From Pedobacter steynii (GTDB taxonomy: Bacteria > Bacteroidota > Bacteroidia > Sphingobacteriales > Sphingobacteriaceae), in contig NZ_CP017141.1 of NCBI RefSeq assembly GCF_001721645.1, positions 806,001 to 870,000 of the forward strand: a stretch of DNA of 64,000 bases, in the 5' to 3' direction. Positions within the stretch are counted from its first letter, which is position 1, and each line of letters starts with the position of its first letter. Made by a program: the position numbers and the translations under genes. Below the pieces are notes generated by a model. That model ran no database searches. It saw nothing but the letters and a program-made list of their open reading frames with translations, and was not told where the DNA came from. Shown piece by piece: positions 8,624-16,414 of the stretch.

Positions 8624-9289
8624 ATGAGAATTGAAGAAGCAAATGATCTGCTAAAACCCGGTTACCTTCCTTTTGAAGCCGGTTACAAACGTTACGAAGA
8701 CGGACTATTGGTGATTGCCGCACGTTCCAGCCTGATGAACATTACCAAAGAAATGATAGAATGGTGGGTAGGTTATGTACACAACACGGAACAATATTCC
8801 TGGTGGCACAAAGAAGACCATGTATTCAGCGACTGGATCGGAGAACGCGGTACAGGGAAGTACATTGGCGGCACCCACATTGCACATGAACGCCTGGGAG
8901 GAAAGGAAGTCCACAAACTAAGGATCAACTTCCTGGATCCCGCTGTCATCATGGATACCGACAAATTTAAAGCTGCCGGAGTAACCGCCATTCATGCCCG
9001 TCTTGCGCTCGACGGAGAGCCTGGTTATGTGGCTAAACTACTTCATTTCGTTCGCGATACCCCTTATGGCTGTGAAATGCGAAGCCGGTTCTGGATGGGT
9101 TATTTCGAAGGTAATGACCTGAAGAACGATTTTGAAACCCGCAGCAGGATCTACCCGGACGAGATGGGTGCCGGACTGCTCAAACATTGTCATGAGGAGA
9201 TGAGTAACCTTGGTATTTTCCTTCCTGAGCTTTATGAACGTGAAACAGGGATTAAAGTTAAGATCGGTTCAATGGCCGATGTCCTTTAA
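8624..9289 (+). CDS. DAPG/phloretin hydrolase-like protein
   Basis: A 221-aa cytoplasmic protein resembling the PhlG/phloretin hydrolase family, zinc-dependent enzymes that cleave a carbon-carbon bond between a phloroglucinol ring and an acyl group. Candidate metal ligands occur in the family's order: His in YSWWHKEDHVF, Glu in GGTHIAHERLGG, and the HxxxE pair in LKHCHEEMSNLGIFLP. The PYGCEMRSRFWMG segment also matches what I recall of the family. The protein is shorter at the N-terminus than PhlG itself. It starts 5 bp after the MFS gene and is followed by a strong hairpin terminator. The true substrate is unknown; another acylphenol is possible. Confidence 0.72.
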   Translation: MRIEEANDLLKPGYLPFEAGYKRYEDGLLVIAARSSLMNITKEMIEWWVGYVHNTEQYSWWHKEDHVFSDWIGERGTGKYIGGTHIAHERLGGKEVHKLRINFLDPAVIMDTDKFKAAGVTAIHARLALDGEPGYVAKLLHFVRDTPYGCEMRSRFWMGYFEGNDLKNDFETRSRIYPDEMGAGLLKHCHEEMSNLGIFLPELYERETGIKVKIGSMADVL

Positions 9290-9301
9290 CCCAATACTAA
9301 T

Positions 9302-9340
9302 AAAAGCCACCTGTAGCATTACAATGCTACGGTGGCTTTT
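9302..9340 (+). terminator. Rho-independent terminator after the MFS-hydrolase operon
   Basis: AAAAGCCACC pairs with GGTGGCTTTT and the inner GTAGCATT with AATGCTAC around a two-base loop, giving a long stem that ends in a T run. It closes the operon before the AraC gene. Confidence 0.8.
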
Positions 9341-9361
9341 CTCATAACCTCATCAAAATAC

Positions 9362-9369
9362 TATCTTTG
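9362..9369 (+). promoter_or_regulatory. -7 element (TATCTTTG) immediately before the araC-type start
   Basis: TATCTTTG matches TAnnTTTG and ends 3 nt before ATG 9373. Transcription would start at or near the start codon, implying a nearly leaderless mRNA. Confidence 0.55.
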
Positions 9370-9372
9370 CAC

Positions 9373-10191
9373 ATGAAGTTTACCCATCAGATAGATCCGG
9401 AAAAGTTTTTGATCTATAACCTGAAGAATTGTCCGGAAAGTTATCTCCAGAGTGCTCACCGGGAGGAATACTTTGAAATGATCTGGTTCAGGTACAAGGA
9501 CAACATCAATCCTGAATCCCCGGAACAGGGTCAATACGTTTATCTGATTCCGCCTTACCGGGCCAACCCCATTGCCATAAAAGACAAAGAAGGTTGCCTG
9601 CTTGCGTTTAAACGGGATTACCTGGATGAGGACGACAAAGAGTACGCCCTTGATGTCTTCAACCTCTTCAACATACAAGGCCAGTATTCGCTCATTCCAT
9701 TGGATATGGCTACGGTTGCCCGGTTTGTGCACCTTTATGTACTTATTGAAGAGGAATATCAGCATCCTTCAGGCACTTACCTCGTGCTAAAATCCCTGCT
9801 TAAGGTTTTTCTGCTGAACCTGATCAGGATCAACCAGAATGCTTTCTTAAACCAGGATGTCAATCAAAAACGCGTATATCAATTTATTCTCCTGATGGAT
9901 GCACATTATGAGACAGAAAGAAAAGCATCATTTTATGCCGATAAATTAGGTATTAGTATCAAAAGGCTCAACCAGATCCTGGTAGAGAAAATGCATAAAA
10001 CCCTGACGCAACTGCTCCACAACCGTGTGATTCTGGAAGCAAAAAGAAGATTGATCAGCAGTGATTTTACCATCAAGGAAATCGCCTATCAGCTTAATTT
10101 TGAAGATCCCGGATATTTCTCCAGGTTCTTTAAAAAGCAAACCGGGTTAAGTCCGGAGCAATTCAAAACCTCGACGGCAGGAAAACATTGA
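9373..10191 (+). CDS. AraC-family transcriptional regulator
   Basis: A 272-aa regulator with an N-terminal cupin-like sensing region (about 1-165) and a C-terminal AraC double helix-turn-helix (about 170-268). The second helix-turn-helix is textbook: IKEIAYQLNFEDPGYFSRFF followed by KKQTGLSPEQF. The ATG at 9373 is preferred over an in-frame TTG two codons earlier, because it lies just behind a TATCTTTG promoter element. The preceding operon encodes an MFS transporter and a phloretin-hydrolase-like enzyme, a plausible but untested regulatory target. A terminator separates them, so regulation would be in trans. Confidence 0.92.
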   Translation: MKFTHQIDPEKFLIYNLKNCPESYLQSAHREEYFEMIWFRYKDNINPESPEQGQYVYLIPPYRANPIAIKDKEGCLLAFKRDYLDEDDKEYALDVFNLFNIQGQYSLIPLDMATVARFVHLYVLIEEEYQHPSGTYLVLKSLLKVFLLNLIRINQNAFLNQDVNQKRVYQFILLMDAHYETERKASFYADKLGISIKRLNQILVEKMHKTLTQLLHNRVILEAKRRLISSDFTIKEIAYQLNFEDPGYFSRFFKKQTGLSPEQFKTSTAGKH

Positions 10192-10226
10192 TCTGTTATA
10201 GAATTGATTCCCTACATTTCAAACTC

Positions 10227-10234
10227 TATATTTG
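10227..10234 (+). promoter_or_regulatory. -7 element (TATATTTG) for the Crp/Fnr gene
   Basis: TATATTTG matches TAnnTTTG 42 nt upstream of ATG 10277. Confidence 0.45.
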
Positions 10235-10276
10235 TACGGATTGCGATACCAGGCCTGAAAAACATTAGCCAAACCT

Positions 10277-10843
10277 ATGAAAACCCTCAAAAAGATGATT
10301 ACCAATATTGCTTCCATTTCTGATGCTTCAACCGAGAAGTTATGCAGTCTTTTTGAGGAGGTCCATTACCCAAAATCTCATCTCCTCTTTCGTCAGCATG
10401 AGATGGATCCAACCATTTATTTTATAAAATCGGGTATTGCCCGCGCCTATAACCGGACGGAAGACTGTGATGTAACCTTTTGGTTTGGGACGGAGGGTAA
10501 TGCAGTGGCTTCTTACAATAGTTACATCAATCAGACTCCCGGATATGAGAGTGTCGAACTGCTGGAGGATACGGTACTTTATCGTCTTGAACATCAACAC
10601 CTGGCTTTGCTATACGATACAGATATAGAAATTGCCAACTGGGGAAGAAAACTGATGGAGAAAGAAATCATCCTGGTAGAAGAAAGACTGATCTCCAGGT
10701 TATTACTCAACGCTACAGACCGCTACAAAAACCTGATGCGTGATCATCCTGAATTGTTGCAGCGGATACAGCTGAATTACCTCGCTTCTTACCTTGGCAT
10801 CACTCCGGTTTCTTTAAGTAGGATCCGGGCAGAGATCAGGTAA
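10277..10843 (+). CDS. Crp/Fnr-family transcriptional regulator
   Basis: A 188-aa protein with an N-terminal cyclic-nucleotide-binding-like beta-roll (about 15-125; HEMDPTIYFIKSGIARAY) and a C-terminal winged-helix region (about 145-188; LNYLASYLGITPVSLSRIRA). No cysteine cluster typical of FNR is present, and the ligand-contacting Arg/Glu pair of cAMP-binding CRP is not obvious, so the effector is unknown. Proteins of this type are abundant in Bacteroidota and often control a neighbouring detoxification gene. The SMR transporter follows about 100 bp downstream on the same strand and is a natural candidate target. Confidence 0.9.
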   Translation: MKTLKKMITNIASISDASTEKLCSLFEEVHYPKSHLLFRQHEMDPTIYFIKSGIARAYNRTEDCDVTFWFGTEGNAVASYNSYINQTPGYESVELLEDTVLYRLEHQHLALLYDTDIEIANWGRKLMEKEIILVEERLISRLLLNATDRYKNLMRDHPELLQRIQLNYLASYLGITPVSLSRIRAEIR

Positions 10844-10945
10844 TTTCTTATCATTTGTTTAGTCATCATTTAAATGGAATTGTGGAACTTTGTTGGAGAA
10901 TTTAGCAGCAATTAATGCTGTATAAACATAAAGAACACAACTATT

Positions 10946-11275
10946 ATGAGCTGGATATTTTTAGTTTTAGGAGGCATTTTTGAAGTCGCTTTCGCCTCTT
11001 GTCTTGGAAAAATGAAAGAGACAACAGGAAACACCATGATCATGTGGGGAGTAGGTTTCGTTGTTTGCCTAACCATTAGTATGGGCTTATTAATTAAAGC
11101 CACTCAGGTTTTGCCTATAGGAACTGCTTATGCAGTGTGGACGGGTATTGGAGCAGTAGGAACAGTGCTGGTTGGGATCTTTGTATTCCACGAGCCTGCA
11201 ACCTTCTGGCGGGTTGTTTTCATCACTACCCTGATCTGTTCGATCATTGGATTGAAAGCAGTTTCTTCTCATTAA
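10946..11275 (+). CDS. SMR-family transporter (SugE/Gdx-like)
   Basis: A 109-aa small multidrug resistance protein with four membrane helices. MSWIFLVLGGIFEVAFA carries the essential Glu in helix 1 (residue 13), and AYAVWTGIGAVGTVLVG is the helix 3 dimer region. Sequence features lean toward the SugE/Gdx branch, which exports guanidinium in characterised cases, but quaternary-amine export cannot be excluded. It works as an antiparallel dimer in the inner membrane. It lies downstream of a Crp/Fnr regulator and upstream of a large palindrome that probably ends transcription. Confidence 0.88.
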   Translation: MSWIFLVLGGIFEVAFASCLGKMKETTGNTMIMWGVGFVVCLTISMGLLIKATQVLPIGTAYAVWTGIGAVGTVLVGIFVFHEPATFWRVVFITTLICSIIGLKAVSSH

Positions 11276-11302
11276 TAACGCTTCGGATAGCCTGCAGGAT
11301 TG

Positions 11303-11463
11303 CTTCGGGGATCCTCCGTACAGACTCTGGGGTTGGAAGGTAATTGCGAGGTAGTTGAAAAGTAGCTAAGAGGTAGTTGAAAGGTTAAATAACCTTTCAA
11401 CTACCTCGCAATTACCTCGTAACGACCTTCCAACCCCAGACTCATTACAGAGGAATCCCGAAG
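11303..11463. repeat. 161-bp imperfect palindrome between convergent genes
   Basis: The left arm begins CTTCGGGGATCCTC and the right arm ends GAGGAATCCCGAAG. Further in, TCTGGGGTTGGAAGG pairs with CCTTCCAACCCCAGA, and AATTGCGAGGTAGTTGAAA pairs with TTTCAACTACCTCGCAATT. Each arm carries a short unit missing from the other: an extra GAGGTAGTTGAAA copy on the left, and CGTTACGAGGT on the right. The centre is GGTTAAATAACC. It sits between the SMR gene and holA, which converge, so it may terminate both, but it is far longer than a normal terminator and has no clear T run. Confidence 0.75.
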
Positions 11464-11532
11464 TAAAACTACACCTCAGGCAGGAGTCTGATCATCGGCC
11501 GATTACTGCCAGACCGTATACAGATTTTTGTT

Positions 11533-12558
11533 TTAATGCAGCATTTTAAAAAGTAATTCCTTTAATAGCTCTCCATCGGTGATGTTACCGGTACTGTCTA
11601 CCCCCTTGCTTTTCAGGTCGTACTCTCTCAAAAGGCTGATGATGTCAAAAGTCTTAGGCAGACTATAACTACGTGCAGCCGTTTCAAAGTCCTTAACAAA
11701 ATAAGGGTTTACGCCCAGCTCCTTTGCAGCGTCACCTTTATTCGGCAAATAATGGTATTTAAGGATTTTGGAGAAATAAGCATTTAAGTTGGCCATCACC
11801 ATCACCATAGGGTTGGCTTTAGGGTTATCGGCAAAATAATTAATGATCTGGTTGCACTTCAGTACATTCTTTACTGCAAGTGCTTTTTGCAGTTCAAACA
11901 CATTGTATTCTTTACTGATACCAATATTTCTCTGGATCAGATCAGTATCAATGGTTACTTCCTTACCAATATTCAGCAACAGTTTCTCTACCTCATTGGC
12001 AATCTTGGAAAGGTCGGCACCAAGGTATTCCGCCATTAAAGCTGATGCCTGCGGGGCAATTTTATACCCTTTCTCTTTCACAAGATCATCTATCCAGGCG
12101 GCAAGTTTATAATCCCTTACCGGCTCAGACTGGAAGATCTGCCCATTTTTATCTATTGATTTATAAAGTTTCTTACGTTTGTCAAAGTTGGCATATTTAT
12201 ACCCAAACACCAGAATGGTGCTGGGCAATGGCTTTTCGAAATAGCTCTGAACAAACTCGGCCTCTTTACTGCTGCCTTCAGTTTCCTTTGCCCATTTTAA
12301 ATCCTGTGCTTCCTTGACGACGATCAATTGATAATCCGACATCATCGGATAACGCTTGGCAGCATTCATAATGGTTGCCATATCGGTGTCCTTGCCATAG
12401 AGAACGGTTTGATTAAACCCTTTTTCCATATCAGTCAGAATATGCTCTTCCATATAATGAATAATCTGATCTATATAATAAGGCTCTTCACCATGTAACA
12501 GGTAAACAGGCTTAAACTTTCTGGCTTTAATGTCTTTGATTATGTCGGCAGCACTCAT
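11533..12558 (-). CDS. holA: DNA polymerase III subunit delta
   Basis: A 341-aa clamp-loader subunit that opens the beta sliding clamp on DNA. The N-terminal AAA+-like domain starts DIIKDIKARKFKPVYLLHGE and continues PYYIDQIIHYMEEHIL. The central region contains LMAEYLGADLSKIANEVEKL, a conserved HolA segment, and the C-terminal collar domain closes the protein. ATG 12558 is chosen over an in-frame TTG at 12570 because a TACATTTG element lies 9 nt upstream of it. The gene is divergent from the HsdR_N-domain gene, an arrangement I recall from other Bacteroidota. Confidence 0.93.
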   Translation of the reverse strand: MSAADIIKDIKARKFKPVYLLHGEEPYYIDQIIHYMEEHILTDMEKGFNQTVLYGKDTDMATIMNAAKRYPMMSDYQLIVVKEAQDLKWAKETEGSSKEAEFVQSYFEKPLPSTILVFGYKYANFDKRKKLYKSIDKNGQIFQSEPVRDYKLAAWIDDLVKEKGYKIAPQASALMAEYLGADLSKIANEVEKLLLNIGKEVTIDTDLIQRNIGISKEYNVFELQKALAVKNVLKCNQIINYFADNPKANPMVMVMANLNAYFSKILKYHYLPNKGDAAKELGVNPYFVKDFETAARSYSLPKTFDIISLLREYDLKSKGVDSTGNITDGELLKELLFKMLH

Positions 12559-12567
12559 ATATTTATC

Positions 12568-12575
12568 CAAATGTA
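12568..12575 (-). promoter_or_regulatory. -7 element (TACATTTG, minus strand) for holA
   Basis: On the minus strand TACATTTG matches TAnnTTTG and ends 9 nt before the holA ATG. Confidence 0.5.
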
Positions 12576-12601
12576 ACGGCTAAAAACTAAATATTAAAGG
12601 T

Positions 12602-12609
12602 TATTTTTG
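12602..12609 (+). promoter_or_regulatory. -7 element (TATTTTTG) for the HsdR_N-domain gene
   Basis: TATTTTTG matches TAnnTTTG and ends 5 nt before ATG 12615. Together with the holA element it makes a compact divergent promoter about 40 bp wide. Confidence 0.5.
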
Positions 12610-12614
12610 CACAA

Positions 12615-13076
12615 ATGGCATTTACCCCTACAGCACTGAACCTTCCGCAGTATCCTTTTAAAATTACACTGAAGGATAACAGACACTTTATCTTCGATGA
12701 AATCCGAAAAAAGCATCTTGTACTCACGCCTGAAGAATGGGTAAGGCAGCATTTCATTCAGTTTCTTATTCTGGAAAAGAAATTCCCCCGGACACTGATT
12801 CAGATTGAAGGCGGACTGAACCTGAACCAGCTGCAAAAAAGAAGTGACATCGTCATCTTTAATAATTCGGGAGAAAGAATTATGGTGATAGAATGTAAAG
12901 CGCCTTCGGTAAACATTACACAAGCCGTGTTTGACCAGGCTTCCCGTTACAATTCGGTATATAAAGCTAAATGGCTGGTAGTCACCAACGGACTAAAACA
13001 CTGCTATGCGCAGATCGACCATATGGCAGAAAAATTCCTTTTCAGCCCTGAATTACCGGAATATCTTCAGCTATAG
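12615..13076 (+). CDS. Type I restriction HsdR N-terminal-like nuclease-fold protein
   Basis: A 153-aa stand-alone protein matching the HSDR_N_2 domain. The nuclease-type core is visible: KRSDIVIFNNSGERIMVIEC followed by KAP, i.e. a D...(E)xK arrangement like PD-(D/E)xK enzymes, then AVFDQASRYN and KWLVVTNGLKHCYAQ. No helicase, HsdM or HsdS gene is nearby, so this is not a restriction system by context. The holA-adjacent position appears to be conserved in Bacteroidota and hints at a DNA-metabolism role, but no function is established to my knowledge. Confidence 0.88.
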   Translation: MAFTPTALNLPQYPFKITLKDNRHFIFDEIRKKHLVLTPEEWVRQHFIQFLILEKKFPRTLIQIEGGLNLNQLQKRSDIVIFNNSGERIMVIECKAPSVNITQAVFDQASRYNSVYKAKWLVVTNGLKHCYAQIDHMAEKFLFSPELPEYLQL

Positions 13077-13134
13077 GTGCTACATAAAACGGCTCCTTTT
13101 TAATAAAAAAAAGAGCGGAGCTTCATTTTAGTAT

Positions 13135-13142
13135 TACCTTTG
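13135..13142 (+). promoter_or_regulatory. -7 element (TACCTTTG) 4 nt before the DUF6965-like start
   Basis: TACCTTTG matches TAnnTTTG and ends 4 nt before ATG 13147, again implying a very short leader. Confidence 0.5.
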
Positions 13143-13146
13143 TGAA

Positions 13147-13368
13147 ATGACAATTCCTGAATTAGAAGATTATTTTTCCGGCATAAATCTACCGCAAACC
13201 CTGGAACTTTATCCCGGAACAAAACTCAATGATGTAGCGCAATGCGTGGATACCCACCTTACAGTATTGAAAATCTATGGCAATGTCAGGCCCTATGAAT
13301 GTTTTTACGACAGGCTCCTTAAAATCAAGGAAATGGTGGAAAAAGAACAGGAGAACTCCGAGGAATAA
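13147..13368 (+). CDS. Small conserved protein, DUF6965-like
   Basis: A 73-aa protein, MTIPELEDYFSGINLPQTLE through NSEE, that I recognise as similar to the DUF6965 group of Bacteroidota; no function is known. It is acidic, probably mostly helical, with no membrane segment. The middle carries DVAQCVDTHLTVLKIYG and the C-terminal half YDRLLKIKEMVE. It has its own promoter element and terminator, so it is a single-gene unit between the HsdR_N gene and valS. Confidence 0.7.
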   Translation: MTIPELEDYFSGINLPQTLELYPGTKLNDVAQCVDTHLTVLKIYGNVRPYECFYDRLLKIKEMVEKEQENSEE

Positions 13369-13376
13369 AGCGTAAT

Positions 13377-13406
13377 AAAAAAGACAACCCTGAGGTTGCC
13401 TTTTTT
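13377..13406. terminator. Bidirectional hairpin terminator
   Basis: AAAAAAGACAACC pairs with GGTTGCCTTTTTT around CTGA with one A-C mismatch. A runs and T runs flank the stem, so it can stop the DUF6965-like gene on the plus strand and valS on the minus strand. Confidence 0.75.
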
Positions 13407-13441
13407 ATTTGATCATATTTATGATAAAAGAATCCTGAGTA

Positions 13442-16111
13442 CTAACCCAGAGATTCGATCTGTCCGACAATAATGCCAATCTTAGATTCAGCATCCGCCT
13501 TTTTATTGCGTTCATTCTGAATAATTTCCGGCTTCGCATTCTGAACAAAACGTTCATTGCTTAGCTTCGCATCCACAGACTTCAGGAAGCCTTGCAGGTA
13601 AGTTAACTCTGCGTTTAAACGTTCCTTTTCTGCTTCCACATCAATCGTCTCGTTCAACTGGATAAAGAACTCATCGTTACCCACCATGAAACTGGCAGCC
13701 CCAACAATCTTATCATTTACAAACTCCACTTCGTTGATATTGGCCAGCTTGAAAACAATATTTAACCATTTCTCATAATCCAGTCCGGAGTTTACCTTAA
13801 TATTTAAAGGCAAAGCTTCTTTAGGCGAAATCTGTTTGGTATTACGTACGTTTCTGATCTCTGCAACCAGGCCTTTCACTACTTCAACGTCTTTCAGTAA
13901 CTGTGCATCTGCTGGCCCAACTACAGGATAAGCAGCAACGATACAGCAATCCATCTCTCCTTTTTCACCGAACAATTCATCATGCCATAATTCTTCTGTT
14001 AAGAAAGGCATATATGGATGCAATAAGGTTAAGATCTTCTCAAAGAACCCAATGGTTACCTTTAATGTCTCCGCATCAATCGGATGCTGATAAGCAGGCT
14101 TCACCATCTCCAGGTACCAGGCACAGAAATCATCCCATACCAATTTGTAAGAAGCCATCAATGCCTCAGATAAACGATATTGTTTAAAGTTTTCTTCAAT
14201 CTCAGTTAATGCCTCATTAAAGCGGTTTTCAAACCATAAGATGGCCTGTTGATTAGGGTTTTCCAGGTTCTCATCAACTTCCCATCCCTTAACCAAGCGG
14301 AAAGCATTCCAGATCTTATTGGCAAAGTTTCTTCCCTGTTCACAATAGCTCTCATCAAACATCAGGTCATTTCCGGCAGGAGAGCATAATAACATCCCTA
14401 CCCTTACTCCGTCAGCACCATATTTTTCGATCAGGCCAATCGGATCAGGAGAATTGCCCAGAGATTTAGACATCTTACGTCCTTGTTTATCCCTTACAAT
14501 ACCAGTCAGATATACATTGTTAAATGGTTTCTTTCCACGGAACTCATGTCCTGCCATGATCATTCTCGCCACCCAGAAGAATAAAATCTCCGGAGCAGTA
14601 ACCAGATCATTGGTCGGATAGTAATAGTTAATCTCTGCATTGTCCGGATTTCTGATTCCGTCAAACACCGAGATCGGCCATAACCAGGCAGAGAACCAGG
14701 TATCCATCACATCAGGATCCTGTTTCACAAAGGACGCCAACTGATGTTTAAAGCCAATAGCTTCCGTCTCCGTAAACGTACCGTCAATATCTTTAAGCTT
14801 TAAAAATTCATTCAAAGCTTCCTCTTTCGTTTTTGCAACCACCCAATTCCCCTGGTCGTCATACCATACCGGAATCTGGTGTCCCCACCATAACTGCCGA
14901 CTGATATTCCAATCCCGGACATTTTCCATCCAATGACGGTAAGTATTACCAAATTTCTCCGGAATCAGCTTTATATCGCCATTTAACACATCTTCCAGGG
15001 CCGGCTTAGCCATCTCGTCCATCTTACAGAACCACTGTAAAGACAACTTTGGCTCAATTGCTACATCAGTACGTTCTGAATAGCCAATCTGTGATTTATA
15101 GTCTTCAACCTTATCCAGATGTCCGGCTTCATCCAATAAAACTGCGATTTTCTTTCTCGCAATAAAACGGTCTTCACCAACAAGAATCTGCGCCAGCTCA
15201 TTAAGCGTGCCATCGTCGTTTAAAATGTCAATTACCGGAAGTTTATGTCTTAGTCCCAGCTCATAGTCATTTAAATCATGTGCAGGTGTTACTTTTAAAC
15301 AACCTGTTCCAAAGTCCATAGTTACATACTCATCTTCAATTACAGGAATCTCTCTGTTGATCAATGGCACAAAAACCTTTTTACCTTTCAAATGAGCATA
15401 GCGCTCATCATTCGGGTTAACACATATAGCCGCATCCGCCATAATGGTTTCCGGACGGGTAGTCGCGATCGTCAGGAAATCCTGACCATTACCACCAGAC
15501 ACAGTGTATTTGATATAATATAGTTTTTGATTTACCTCTTTACGGATTACCTCCTCGTCAGAAACGGCAGTCTTACCCGCAGGATCCCAGTTCACCATCC
15601 TTACGCCACGGTAAATCCTTCCCTGCTTATGCAAATGAATGAAACAATCAATCACAGCTTCAGACATGCCTTCGTCCATCGTAAAACGAGTCCGCTCCCA
15701 ATCACAGGAAGCACCCAGTTTTTTCAATTGCTCGAGGATAATACCACCGTATTTTTCCTTCCATTCCCAGGCATATTTCAGAAATTCTTCCCTGCTCAGG
15801 TCTTTCTTCTCAATACCTCTCTCCTTTAACATGGCTACCACCTTTGCCTCTGTAGCAATAGATGCATGGTCAGTACCAGGTACCCAACAGGCATTCTTTC
15901 CCTGCATCCTCGCCCTGCGGACCAAGACATCCTGAATCGTATTGTTCAACATGTGTCCCATATGTAAAACACCCGTCACATTGGGTGGTGGGATTACTAT
16001 GGTGTAAGGCTCGCGCTCATCAGGCTCAGAATGGAAAAAGTTCTTTGACATCCAGTAGCTGTACCATTTATCTTCGGTTGCTGCCGGATCGTATTTTGTA
16101 GAAATGCTCAT
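13442..16111 (-). CDS. valS: Valine--tRNA ligase
   Basis: An 889-aa class I aminoacyl-tRNA synthetase that charges tRNA-Val with valine. The HIGH-type motif is in PPPNVTGVLHMGHML (about residues 41-55) and the KMSKS loop in GRKMSKSLGNSPDP (about 545). The editing CP1 domain carries TIATTRPETIMADAA and the GTGCLKVTPAHD segment. The anticodon-binding domain includes HPYMPFLTEELWH, and the C-terminus has a heptad-like arm. Length and motif order are normal. It is monocistronic between a bidirectional terminator and a promoter region carrying TATTTTTG on the minus strand. Confidence 0.98.
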   Translation of the reverse strand: MSISTKYDPAATEDKWYSYWMSKNFFHSEPDEREPYTIVIPPPNVTGVLHMGHMLNNTIQDVLVRRARMQGKNACWVPGTDHASIATEAKVVAMLKERGIEKKDLSREEFLKYAWEWKEKYGGIILEQLKKLGASCDWERTRFTMDEGMSEAVIDCFIHLHKQGRIYRGVRMVNWDPAGKTAVSDEEVIRKEVNQKLYYIKYTVSGGNGQDFLTIATTRPETIMADAAICVNPNDERYAHLKGKKVFVPLINREIPVIEDEYVTMDFGTGCLKVTPAHDLNDYELGLRHKLPVIDILNDDGTLNELAQILVGEDRFIARKKIAVLLDEAGHLDKVEDYKSQIGYSERTDVAIEPKLSLQWFCKMDEMAKPALEDVLNGDIKLIPEKFGNTYRHWMENVRDWNISRQLWWGHQIPVWYDDQGNWVVAKTKEEALNEFLKLKDIDGTFTETEAIGFKHQLASFVKQDPDVMDTWFSAWLWPISVFDGIRNPDNAEINYYYPTNDLVTAPEILFFWVARMIMAGHEFRGKKPFNNVYLTGIVRDKQGRKMSKSLGNSPDPIGLIEKYGADGVRVGMLLCSPAGNDLMFDESYCEQGRNFANKIWNAFRLVKGWEVDENLENPNQQAILWFENRFNEALTEIEENFKQYRLSEALMASYKLVWDDFCAWYLEMVKPAYQHPIDAETLKVTIGFFEKILTLLHPYMPFLTEELWHDELFGEKGEMDCCIVAAYPVVGPADAQLLKDVEVVKGLVAEIRNVRNTKQISPKEALPLNIKVNSGLDYEKWLNIVFKLANINEVEFVNDKIVGAASFMVGNDEFFIQLNETIDVEAEKERLNAELTYLQGFLKSVDAKLSNERFVQNAKPEIIQNERNKKADAESKIGIIVGQIESLG

Positions 16112-16139
16112 TTTAAAAGAAAAAGTATCAGTTGAGTTG

Positions 16140-16147
16140 CAAAAATA
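16140..16147 (-). promoter_or_regulatory. -7 element (TATTTTTG, minus strand) for valS
   Basis: On the minus strand TATTTTTG lies about 28 nt upstream of the valS ATG. Confidence 0.5.
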
Positions 16148-16251
16148 AGAAAAAAAATAGGGATACTATTCGCTGGCTCAAATCTTTTGCTGAAGGGCAA
16201 AACATTTGGAAGGCCAGCTCATAGCACCCAATTTTTTATTGAGCGGCTAAG

Positions 16252-16344
16252 CAGGGTGGCGAGGGAAGGAGGGCCAGAGGAAGGGGTCAGGGAAACGGTT
16301 GAGGGAAGGGGGTGAGGGAAGGGGGATAAGGAAGGGTATCGGGG
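16252..16344 (+). repeat. G-rich purine tract with repeated GAGGGAAGG units
   Basis: The plus strand carries about nine runs of three or more G within 93 bp, with GAGGGAAGG and TGAGGGAAGGGGG repeated. It lies upstream of both valS (minus) and the Imm5-like gene (plus). It has the pattern of a multi-G-quadruplex region; whether it folds or regulates anything is not known. Confidence 0.6.
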
Positions 16345-16351
16345 AAAATGT

Positions 16352-16359
16352 TATTTTTG
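16352..16359 (+). promoter_or_regulatory. -7 element (TATTTTTG) for the Imm5-like gene
   Basis: TATTTTTG matches TAnnTTTG about 55 nt upstream of ATG 16415, just downstream of the G-rich tract. Confidence 0.4.
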
Positions 16360-16414
16360 TTAAGGGGTCTAATTACAGAATAATTTTAAGACGTAAAGTA
16401 TTTTTAAAGCGAAA

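Noticed and set aside
12615..13076. Type I restriction system
   Set aside because: Only an HsdR_N-like domain is present; no helicase, methylase or specificity subunit is nearby.
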